DNA from: CAZZEX01 sp964653285
Lineage (GTDB): Bacteria; Chloroflexota; Anaerolineae; B4-G1
DNA length: 33,540 bases
Assembly (NCBI GenBank): GCA_964653285.1
Contig: CAZZEX010000050.1
Location: 1 to 33,540, forward strand
Reading direction: 5' to 3'
Made by a program: the position numbers and the translations under genes. The notes below the pieces were generated by a model. That model was given only the letters and a program-made list of their open reading frames with translations, was not told where the DNA came from and made no database searches. Positions within the stretch are counted from its first letter, which is position 1; every line of letters begins with the position of its first letter. Of the stretch, positions 15,199-22,198 are shown piece after piece.

Positions 15199-18113
15199 AG
15201 TTCCCCCTTGCGTGATTCGTGATTCGTGATTCGTAACTCGTCATTGTCCATTGTTAATTGAATCGGCTGCTCGTTCCTGCGCCGGGCGTGCCACACAATG
15301 CCAATGATGATGAGCGCCAACAGGGCGACGACGTAGTTTGCGCCTTCCCAGAAGGACTGCTCGCTCTCAGTCATCGGGATGAGTACCCGCGCGTAGGTCC
15401 CACGCGAGCGGATGTTGAGCAGGTCCAGGTCCTCCGTTGACCAGGCGACTCCGTTCTGCATCAGTTTGAGGCTGTTGAGATAGCGATCCCGCGTCAGGCT
15501 AGAGGAGATGTCGAAGACGATGTCGTCCATGAACTCGGCGCTGCCGATGACGACCAGCCGGGCTGTTTCCGGCGAGACCTCAATGGTACCCCCCCCAGCC
15601 CCCCCCGCGAGGGGGGGGGACTCTCCCTCGGCCTCGCTTTCAGTGAAGGGGGAGGGTTCATCCTTGAAGGCGCTCTCGAAAGCGCCCTGCACGGAGACGG
15701 CTAGCGCGTAGGACTTCTTATCATCCCCCACAGGGAAGCCCAGGTCCGGGTAGAGGCCAAAGTCAGGCTGGATGGTGGTATGATCTTGCGTCCAGGAGGC
15801 TGGGCTGGATTGAAGCAGCGTCGTGACCTGCCGCCCGGCGTTCTTCTGCTCGTCAATCGTGATGGGCGAGACCCAGTTGAGCGTCACGGCAGGCAGGTTC
15901 GAGACGATGGGGCTGCCCGATGCCATCCCGTCGGGCCGAACGTCCACGAAGAAAGGGTAGTCAATTGCCTGGATCTCCTGCACCTGGAAACCGCCCACCT
16001 TCCGGGTGACCGGCACGGGAAAGGGCTCATTCTGCGGGTCCATCACCAACGATTCTTCTACCTGGATGCCATAACTCGCTAACATCTCCCGTAGGCCATC
16101 TTCCAGAGGCATCAGGGCCAGCCCGCCGGAGAATTGGTCGGCCGTGATACCATAATTCCCGGCCGCCACCACGACCGAACCGCCGCGCATCAGGTATTGG
16201 TCAATTGCGAAGCGCTCTTTATCGGTCATCCCCTGGGGTGCGACGACCGCCAGCACGTCCACGTCCGCCGGCACCTGCCCGGTGCTCAGGTCCAGAGTGC
16301 GGACTTCGTATTCCTGGCGCAGGGACTCGCCGATCTGCTGCCAACTGGAAAGGGGCTGTTGCATCTGCCCGAACGCATCCGGCGTGGGCTCCGCCGGGGG
16401 CGTCCATAGGCCCACCACCTGGAGAAAGCCGGAAGAGGCTCGCTTGAGAGCCGATTCGATGGCCGTGCGCACGTCGGCCTCGCTCAGTTCGCCGGAGGGA
16501 TAGATCACCTGTGCCTGGTCGCCGACGTGCAGAACCATATGGAGGTAGTAACTCTGGTTAGAAAAGAGCGAGACGGCGAAGGGCTGCAGCCCGTAGATAT
16601 CGTACAACTCCTGGCGTGTAATAGGGCTATCGGGCGCGTCAGGGTCCACCATGGTGTACGTGAACTTGCCGTTGGATTCGCTGGCGATATCTTGCACCAC
16701 CTTTTCGATGGTCGCTGGGACATCGGCCAGCCATTCCGGCAGCGTGTTGGGGGTGAGGTAAACCGTCAACTCGGCGGGGTGCTCCAGCGCTGCCAACACT
16801 GCATCCACGCTCTGGAAGCCGTAGACCACTTTCTTGATGGAGCTGGTCAGGTCATATTCCAAATTGCGCAAGTGCACATCTACGTTGCCATCGTGCCTGG
16901 GCTCGACCTCGATGAGATCACGAAAACTGAGCACCACGTTCTGGTCGCCGTAACGGATCAAGATATCGAAGTAGGAGTTGATGATCGAGGTCTCGTAACG
17001 TCCGGCCACCTGGAACGGCGTTGGCTGGATGCCGTAGGTCTGGTTGGCCTCGGCTTCTTTATCAGGCTCCTTGGCCGGGTCTATAATCTCCAACTGCACT
17101 GTGCCGCCCGAGGCGACCTCGTACTCTTGCAGCATGTCACGGATGCGCGGCACCAGCGGGGCAAGCAGAGGATGGGTCTTCTCGCTGAAGTAACCCCGGA
17201 TCAGCAGTGGCTCCTGCAGGTTACCCAGCAGATCGCGGGTAGTCTGGGAGAGACTGTACTCCCGTTGTGCCGTGAGATCCAGACGCAAACCGCGCAGGGG
17301 GAAGACCCAGACGTTGAGCAGGCCTAAGTTCAGCACCACCAGGAGCACGGTGAGGATTACGCTGCGGCGATAGGGCCGCGTGCGCTCCCCGGTGCTCCAT
17401 CTCTTGCTGTCGAGCGAAGCCACGTTGAGCGTCAGGAACAGGGCGGTCAGCGAGAGATAGTAAAGCAAATCACGCAGGTCCACCACGCCGCGCTCAATGC
17501 TTTCGAAGCGGCTGCCCGAGCCGATGGCGCGCAGGATCTCGCCCAGGCGATCTCCAACGAAGTCGGTCACGCCGCTGGAGCCAGCCAGGTAGAAGAGACC
17601 GCAGAGCAGCACGGTTGAGATAAGGGCAACGATCTGGTTATCGGTGCGAGAGGAGACGAAGAGCCCAATGGCCGCGTACGCCGCCGCCAGCAGGATGGCG
17701 GCCAGATAGCCGCCACAGACCGGCCCCCAGTCCAGGTTCCCCAGCAACGAGACGGTGATGGGCAAGAAGAGCGTCAACGCCAGAGAGGCAACGACCAGCG
17801 CCATCACCGCTAAAAACTTCCCTACGACCAACTGGATAGGGGAGACGGGCAGTGTGAGCAGCACCTCCAGTGTGCCGGAGCGTTGCTCTTCGCTCCACTG
17901 GCGCATCGTCAGCGCTGCGACCAGAAAAATCATCAGCACCGGCATCCAGCGGAAGAGTGGCCGGACGTCGGCGATGCCCCGGGCGAAGAAAGTGTCCACC
18001 CAGAAGAAGGAAAACAGCGTGACCGCCAGGAACGCGCCCACGAAGATGAGCGCCATTAGCGAGCCGAAATAACCCTCTAACTCTTTACGTGTGATGGATA
18101 ATGCCTGTTTCAT
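15195..18113 (-). CDS. ABC-2 permease fused to a GldG-like ABC auxiliary protein
   Basis: 972 residues. Residues 1-240 are an ABC-2 permease (about six membrane helices, with EEQRSGTLEVLLTLPVSP typical of the family). Another helix near 250-270 leads into a GldG-like extracytoplasmic part (LRLDLTAQREYSLSQTTRDL, then IIDPAKEPDKEAEANQTYGI and PSGELSEADVRTAIESALKR). A last helix lies near 930-950. In Bacteroidota these parts are the separate GldF and GldG; the fusion is common elsewhere. Two oddities are visible: residues about 819-841 are encoded by a GC palindrome, and the final residues (ELRITNHESRKGEL) by a short tandem repeat at 15211-15260. It starts 9 bases after the ATPase stop. Confidence 0.82.
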   Translation of the reverse strand: MKQALSITRKELEGYFGSLMALIFVGAFLAVTLFSFFWVDTFFARGIADVRPLFRWMPVLMIFLVAALTMRQWSEEQRSGTLEVLLTLPVSPIQLVVGKFLAVMALVVASLALTLFLPITVSLLGNLDWGPVCGGYLAAILLAAAYAAIGLFVSSRTDNQIVALISTVLLCGLFYLAGSSGVTDFVGDRLGEILRAIGSGSRFESIERGVVDLRDLLYYLSLTALFLTLNVASLDSKRWSTGERTRPYRRSVILTVLLVVLNLGLLNVWVFPLRGLRLDLTAQREYSLSQTTRDLLGNLQEPLLIRGYFSEKTHPLLAPLVPRIRDMLQEYEVASGGTVQLEIIDPAKEPDKEAEANQTYGIQPTPFQVAGRYETSIINSYFDILIRYGDQNVVLSFRDLIEVEPRHDGNVDVHLRNLEYDLTSSIKKVVYGFQSVDAVLAALEHPAELTVYLTPNTLPEWLADVPATIEKVVQDIASESNGKFTYTMVDPDAPDSPITRQELYDIYGLQPFAVSLFSNQSYYLHMVLHVGDQAQVIYPSGELSEADVRTAIESALKRASSGFLQVVGLWTPPAEPTPDAFGQMQQPLSSWQQIGESLRQEYEVRTLDLSTGQVPADVDVLAVVAPQGMTDKERFAIDQYLMRGGSVVVAAGNYGITADQFSGGLALMPLEDGLREMLASYGIQVEESLVMDPQNEPFPVPVTRKVGGFQVQEIQAIDYPFFVDVRPDGMASGSPIVSNLPAVTLNWVSPITIDEQKNAGRQVTTLLQSSPASWTQDHTTIQPDFGLYPDLGFPVGDDKKSYALAVSVQGAFESAFKDEPSPFTESEAEGESPPLAGGAGGGTIEVSPETARLVVIGSAEFMDDIVFDISSSLTRDRYLNSLKLMQNGVAWSTEDLDLLNIRSRGTYARVLIPMTESEQSFWEGANYVVALLALIIIGIVWHARRRNEQPIQLTMDNDELRITNHESRKGEL
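15211..15260. repeat. Short tandem repeat forming the 3' end of the ABC permease gene
   Basis: CGTGATT is repeated three times in a row as GTGATTC units, followed by CGTAACTCGTCATTGTCC and TTGTTAATTG. Read on the minus strand it encodes the last residues (DNDELRITNHES) of the 972-residue protein. This NELRITN-type unit is a common kind of dispersed intergenic repeat, so the original stop codon was probably upstream. Confidence 0.55.
15588..15656. repeat. GC palindromic repeat inserted in frame in the ABC permease/GldG gene
   Basis: It consists of a C run, AGCC, then CCCCCCCC-GCGA-GGGGGGGG, followed by a second imperfect hairpin (CTCTCCCTCGGCC ... AAGGGGGAGGG). On the gene strand it is translated as a low-complexity stretch (PSPFTESEAEGESPPLAGGA). 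The same core occurs at 18346-18377. Confidence 0.7.
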
Positions 18114-18122
18114 TGTAGCACC

Positions 18123-19073
18123 TCACGCGGCCATAGCCAATTCATTGAAGACCATTTCCAGTGTGCGGACATCCCGTCGCAACTCGCGTAGCGGCCAGCC
18201 CTGTTCCCGCGCCAGGTCGTAGATCGCCGGACAGAGGTCAACCCCGCTGGCATCCTGGCCCAGGACGCGGTAGGCGGGGTAGCCGTCGGGCGTCTGAGTT
18301 TGCTCGACGCCGCTCACACCGCTGAGGTCGCGAAGCGTGCGTTCGACCCCCCCCAGCCCTCCCGATGCAGGGGGGAGCACCGCTTTGTCCAGCACCAGGA
18401 TCGCGTCCGGCGTGGCGGCCAACTCCGAGAGCCGGGCGTCGGCCCTGATCTGGCCGTTCATCAGGATAATGACCCGGTCGCAGAGCGCTTCGACCTCGGA
18501 GAGGATATGCGTAGAGAAGAGCACCGTGCTGTGCTTCGCCAGACGACGGATCAGGCGGCGGACTTCGATGATCTGCGTCGGGTCCAACCCCAAAGTGGGT
18601 TCGTCCAAGATCAGAAGCCGCGGCCGGTGAAGAATTGCCTGGGCCAGTCCCACGCGCTGGCGGAAGCCCTTGCTCAGTTGGCCGATGGGACGGGCCAGAT
18701 GGTCGGCCAGGCCGGTGGCGTAGATGGCCTCCGAGAGATGAGCCCGCTGCTCGTCCTCCGGGATCTGGCGTAACTCGGCGATCATCCCGAGATATGCCTG
18801 GACCGACAGTTCCGGGTAGAGGGGCGCGCTCTCCGGCAGGTAGCCAATTTGCGCCTGCACCTCGCGGGCGTGCGTCAGCACATCCAGTCCGTTCACGGTG
18901 ACGGTGCCATCATCGGGTTGCAGGTAGCCGGTCAGAATCTTGATGGCGGTTGTCTTCCCAGCACCGTTGGGTCCGAGCAACCCGACGATCTCACCCGGTG
19001 CGATGTGAAAGGTGACCCCACACAACGCTTCGATGGGACCATACGACTTGGTTAGATCGGTGACTTCAATCAT
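18123..19073 (-). CDS. ABC transporter ATPase of the Gld-like system
   Basis: About 316 residues from the internal ATG (MIEVTDLTKSYG) with GAGGAGG upstream; the longer frame would begin inside the promoter. Walker A is GPNGAGKTT, the signature is the atypical QLSKGFRQRVGLAQA, and Walker B is LLILDEPTLGLDP. S-K-G-F-R-Q-R is usual for GldA/CcmA/NatA-type exporters. The C-terminal part contains LPPASGGLGGVE, encoded by a GC palindrome (18346-18377). It energises the fused permease encoded 9 bases downstream. A near-consensus promoter drives the operon ATPase, permease-GldG, DUF4340. Confidence 0.88.
   Translation of the reverse strand: MIEVTDLTKSYGPIEALCGVTFHIAPGEIVGLLGPNGAGKTTAIKILTGYLQPDDGTVTVNGLDVLTHAREVQAQIGYLPESAPLYPELSVQAYLGMIAELRQIPEDEQRAHLSEAIYATGLADHLARPIGQLSKGFRQRVGLAQAILHRPRLLILDEPTLGLDPTQIIEVRRLIRRLAKHSTVLFSTHILSEVEALCDRVIILMNGQIRADARLSELAATPDAILVLDKAVLPPASGGLGGVERTLRDLSGVSGVEQTQTPDGYPAYRVLGQDASGVDLCPAIYDLAREQGWPLRELRRDVRTLEMVFNELAMAA
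18346..18377. repeat. GC palindromic repeat inserted in frame in the ATPase gene
   Basis: ACCCCCCCCAGCCCTCCC then GATGCAGGGGGGAGC. On the gene strand it gives LPPASGGLGGVE near residues 232-242, an unusual stretch for this ATPase family. The core (GGGCTGGGGGGGGT on the gene strand) is shared with the repeat at 15588-15656. Confidence 0.7.
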
Positions 19074-19100
19074 AAGTTCCTCCTCACAACAGATCATGTA

Positions 19101-19128
19101 ATTATACTACGTCCATCTCCATCGTCAA
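19101..19128 (-). promoter_or_regulatory. Sigma-70-like promoter of the ABC operon
   Basis: Minus-strand TTGACG (19123-19128) and TATAAT (19101-19106) with a 16-base spacer. Transcription would start near 19094, leaving a leader of about 20 bases with the GAGGAGG ribosome binding site before the ATG at 19073. Confidence 0.7.
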
Positions 19129-19147
19129 TGCTTGCGCCTCACAGCCT

Positions 19148-19265
19148 CATAGGGTAGGGCAATCGCATTCTATCCAATATCTTCACAACAACGTCATTCT
19201 GAGGAGCGCAGCGACAGCCTGCCCTGAGCAGTAACAAACTGAGAATGCAATCGCCCCACCTTATG
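19148..19265. repeat. Small inverted-repeat element, about 118 bp
   Basis: 19148-19171 and 19242-19265 are reverse complements at 20 of 24 positions (CATAGGGTAGGGCAATCGCA at the left). The centre contains GTCATTCTGAGGAGCGCAGC, a variant of the unit in the elements at 13692 and 21853. Its right arm overlaps the stop codon of the protease gene. Confidence 0.6.
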
Positions 19266-20922
19266 GAGTCGGGCGGGTCTCCAGGGCCACCTTGATCTGC
19301 ATCCGCCCTCCCTCGCGCAGGACCGTGAGTGTGACCTTTTGCCCTGGACGAGCCTCTTCTACCGATGTCTTCAGTTCCTCCATCAGCGTCACGGGCTGGT
19401 TGTCCCACGCCACGATGACGTCGCCGCCCACCAACAGCCGCTGGCCCCTGATGGTCACGGGCTTGTAACTTCCGCGCAGTCCCGCTTTGTCCGCTGGGCT
19501 GCCGCTGACGACCTCGCCAACCAGGACCCCGGATTGTGTCCCCGGCAAATCCATAGCCCGCGCCACTTCTGGCACGAGCGTCATACCGCTGATGCCCAAC
19601 CACGCCCCTTCAGCAGGTGCCTCCTCTGTGGCAGGGCCGGCTTCTTCCTCCGTTTCAGGACGCTCGCCCAGGGTAACTTCTACTTGTCGTTCGTGTCCGT
19701 CGCGCAGTATCGTCAACGTGACTCGCTGTCCCACCTCTGCGGCGTCGACCAGGTAGGCGACCAGATCGTCAAATTCTCTTACCGGCTGGCCGTCGAATGC
19801 CACGATGACGTCACCGCCGATCCGGCGCTCCTCCCCATCCACTGTGATCGTCCGGTCACTGCCGCGCAGACCGGCCTCGTCAGCGGGGCCGTCGGGCAGC
19901 ACCTCGATCACCAGTGCACCATGCTGGTTGGCCTCCAGGTACATCGCCTGAGCCAGATCGGGGTACAGCGAAGTGCCACTGATCCCCAGCCAGGGATAGG
20001 TGTAGTGGCCTGCGGTGATCAGCGCCGGGACAACCTTCTGAACGATGGCCGAGGGGATCGCAAACCCGATGCCGGCCGAGGCTCTCACCGGTGAGACAAT
20101 CGCACAGGTCACGCCGATCACCTCTCCGTCGTCGTTCACCAGGACACCGCCGGAGTTCCCGGGATTGATGGAAGCGTCGGTCTGGATAACGTCGGGGATA
20201 GTGTAGGAAGGCCCTTCGCCATCGCTCTCCGCCGGCAGGGATCGCCCCAGCGCGCTGATGAACCCCACAGTCATCGTGTTCTCCAGGCCGAAGGGATTGC
20301 CAATGGCCACGGCGAGATCGCCTACCTTGACCTGGGTGGAATCGGCCAACTGCACCGGGTACAGGTTGAGCGAAGGTTCGTCCGACAGGTCCACTTTCAC
20401 CACCGCCAGGTCGCTGTCTGAATCGGTGCCCACCACTGTGCCTGGCAAAGTCGTTCCGTCGGGGAACATCACCTGGATTCTGTCGGCTCCTTCCACGACG
20501 TGGTTGTTGGTCACGACGTAGCCTTCTTCACCCCAGACGAAGCCGGACCCGGATCCCCGCCGGTACTGCTCCTGCGGTGGCGGCTGGGGAGAGGGCATCC
20601 CGAAGGGCCACCCCGGCAGCATCTGGAACGGGTTCTCCCCGGCCTCCTGCTTTTGGACCACCTGGATGTTGACCACAGAAGGGCCGACGTCCTGGTAGAT
20701 GCGCTCCAGTGCTTCCTGTAGAGCGTCCAGTGTGCCGGCGCGCGTCGTCGGGGGCGCGGCCTCCGCCGCAGGCGGGGTCGGTGTCGGCATCGGTGCGGCG
20801 GTGAGCGCCACCGTCGCTGCCGGTGTCTGTTCCGTCTGGAGCGGGAGCAGGTTCATACCGCCGCACCCCAGAATCATCGTTAAGGAAAGTACGATAATCA
20901 ACGTTAGCCATAGTCTTTTCAT
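19261..20922 (-). CDS. HtrA/DegP-type serine protease, lipoprotein with two PDZ domains
   Basis: 553 residues. The N-terminus ends in a lipobox (MILGC, Cys20), so the protein is probably anchored to the outer face of the membrane. A Pro/Ala/Thr linker (about 35-60) precedes a chymotrypsin-like domain with the full triad: H141 in TNNHVVEG, D171 in DSDSDLAVV and S257 in INPGNSGG. Two PDZ domains follow (about 305-415 and 435-545), both with the carboxylate-binding loop region and ADEAGL/ADKAGL helices. It should degrade or chaperone misfolded envelope proteins. It is divergent to none and lies just downstream of the response regulator, about 100 bases away, which may control it. The TAA stop sits in the arm of a repeat. 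Confidence 0.9.
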   Translation of the reverse strand: MKRLWLTLIIVLSLTMILGCGGMNLLPLQTEQTPAATVALTAAPMPTPTPPAAEAAPPTTRAGTLDALQEALERIYQDVGPSVVNIQVVQKQEAGENPFQMLPGWPFGMPSPQPPPQEQYRRGSGSGFVWGEEGYVVTNNHVVEGADRIQVMFPDGTTLPGTVVGTDSDSDLAVVKVDLSDEPSLNLYPVQLADSTQVKVGDLAVAIGNPFGLENTMTVGFISALGRSLPAESDGEGPSYTIPDVIQTDASINPGNSGGVLVNDDGEVIGVTCAIVSPVRASAGIGFAIPSAIVQKVVPALITAGHYTYPWLGISGTSLYPDLAQAMYLEANQHGALVIEVLPDGPADEAGLRGSDRTITVDGEERRIGGDVIVAFDGQPVREFDDLVAYLVDAAEVGQRVTLTILRDGHERQVEVTLGERPETEEEAGPATEEAPAEGAWLGISGMTLVPEVARAMDLPGTQSGVLVGEVVSGSPADKAGLRGSYKPVTIRGQRLLVGGDVIVAWDNQPVTLMEELKTSVEEARPGQKVTLTVLREGGRMQIKVALETRPTP

Positions 20923-20987
20923 TCTATCACCTCACAACAGCGAATTAGGAAAAGGAACGAATTCTTCTCGCCCGGTCACCTGTTGTA

Positions 20988-21035
20988 CGTGATGCGTGAA
21001 ACGTAAGTCTTACAGATCACGTTTCACGCATCACG
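20988..21035. repeat. Perfect 17-bp inverted repeat at the response regulator 3' end
   Basis: CGTGATGCGTGAAACGT (20988-21004) and its exact reverse complement (21019-21035) are separated by 14 bases. The right arm contains the stop codon and the last codons (MRDA) of the response regulator. It could act as a transcription terminator stem, but there is no T run; the unit GCGTGAAACGT is typical of dispersed repeats. Confidence 0.7.
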
Positions 21036-21719
21036 CATTAACTTGTACCCCACCCCCCGCACGGTGAGGATACGCCGGGGATGTCTGGGATCGTCCTCCA
21101 GTTTCTCGCGCAGCCAGCGGATGTGAACGTAGACCACCTGTGGCTCGCCAGTGTACTCCGCGCCCCAGACGCGCGCCAACAGGTCATCTACCGAGACGAC
21201 GTGCCCCGCCTCCAGTGCCAGCACATGGAGCACATCAAACTCGCGGGGGGGCAACTCCACGGCCCGCCCGCCCACGGTCACGGTGTGCGCCGCTGGATCA
21301 ACCACCAGGTCACCCACCACCAACGGGGCAGGTCCCCTCGCAAGTGCTGGCGCCGGCGTGGCTCGCCGCAGTACAGCCTTAATACGGGCCAACAGCACGT
21401 CAATGTCGAAGGGCTTGGTGACGTAGTCGTCGGCGCCCAGTTCCAACCCAAGCACCTGATCCATCTCGCGGCGGCGCGCGGTGAGGAAGATCACCGGCAC
21501 GTCTATCTGTCGCCGCAGGTTGCGCAGCGCGTCCAGCCCGTCCATTCCCGGCAGGCCAATGTCCAGCAGCACCAGGTCCGGCGGATCGAGGCGGACCTGA
21601 GCCAGTGCATCCTCCGCCGTGGCCACCGTGCGCACGCGGTAGTCAGCCCTCTCCAGGTTGAAGGCCAGGCTGCGGCGCAACAGCGCATCGTCGTCAACGA
21701 TGAGGATATGTTTGCTCAT
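21024..21719 (-). CDS. OmpR/PhoB-family response regulator
   Basis: 231 residues. The receiver domain (about 3-118) has the acidic pocket D9-D10, the phosphorylated D53 (LLDIGLPGMDG), T80 and K102 (VTKPFD). The C-terminal winged helix (about 130-228) has the family pattern ELPPREFDVLHVLALEAGHV and ends RRILTVRGVGYKL. It binds DNA as a phosphorylated dimer. It is divergently encoded from the large histidine kinase 480 bases away, the obvious partner, and upstream of the HtrA-type protease, a likely target. The final MRDA is encoded by an inverted repeat rather than by family-conserved sequence. Confidence 0.9.
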   Translation of the reverse strand: MSKHILIVDDDALLRRSLAFNLERADYRVRTVATAEDALAQVRLDPPDLVLLDIGLPGMDGLDALRNLRRQIDVPVIFLTARRREMDQVLGLELGADDYVTKPFDIDVLLARIKAVLRRATPAPALARGPAPLVVGDLVVDPAAHTVTVGGRAVELPPREFDVLHVLALEAGHVVSVDDLLARVWGAEYTGEPQVVYVHIRWLREKLEDDPRHPRRILTVRGVGYKLMRDA

Positions 21720-21837
21720 ACATCATCCCTTACTTCACCAACCCTGAACTCGCCGAGGAAACTCGATCCAGAGACCTCCCCTTCATACATCCCGATGTGC
21801 GTCGGGTCGCCAGTCCGGGATAGGATTCTCAGGGAAA

Positions 21838-21868
21838 ATTATAGCAAATTTCGCAGTATTGCAAAAGT
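21838..21868 (-). promoter_or_regulatory. Likely promoter of the response regulator
   Basis: Minus-strand TATAAT (21838-21843) is preceded after 15-16 bases by TTTGCAA, a weak -35. That -35 lies within the left end of the repeat element at 21853, so the repeat may supply half of the promoter. Confidence 0.45.
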
Positions 21869-21966
21869 CGCCCCGGCGGCTAGCCGTCATTCCGAGCGTA
21901 GCGAGGAATCTCTCTCTCTGGTCGGGGCGTGAGATTCCTCGTCGCCTTCGGCTCCTCGGAATGACG
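21853..21966. repeat. Long hairpin element related to the MITE at 13692
   Basis: It begins GCAGTATTGCAAAAGTCGCC and continues CGGCTAGCCGTCATTC, closely following the element at 13692. It then forms a long imperfect hairpin between 21886-21913 (CGTCATTCCGAGCG...GGAATCTC) and 21931-21966. A matching right terminal repeat is not seen. It lies in the 479-base gap between the divergent response regulator and kinase genes. The rest of that gap (21720-21837, 21967-22198) holds an ATCCCGGAC...TCGGGAT-like palindrome near 21790-21822 and promoter-like sequence, no gene. Confidence 0.6.
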
Positions 21967-22087
21967 AGTGGGTGCAGTTTGTTTTCGGAGCAGAACAGGG
22001 TTTGCCATCCGCTTAATGCGGGACATCCCCAGGCAGACGAGCAGCGCATCTGAGCCTAGCGCCACGCCGCCTGGACAGTGGGCGAAC

Positions 22088-22116
22088 TGGCAATCAACAC
22101 CAAAAAGGTGTACAAT
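22088..22116 (+). promoter_or_regulatory. Possible promoter of the histidine kinase
   Basis: TGGCAA (22088-22093) and TACAAT (22111-22116) are 17 bases apart, with a leader of about 75 bases to the GTG start. The spacer contains the small palindrome CACCAAAAAGGTG. Hexamer matches are moderate. Confidence 0.3.
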
Positions 22117-22198
22117 AGCCCAGGCGAAAATCGTCCAGGTTTCGCCCTCAAAAGCCAGTCCAGCGCCTTTCTCCCCGTCCACCCTGGGAGGTGTTGAT

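Noticed and set aside
21968..22198. 77-residue N-terminal extension of the histidine kinase
   Set aside because: The extension covers repeat-like DNA and the likely promoter and has no ribosome binding site; the GTG at 22199 follows GGGAGG.
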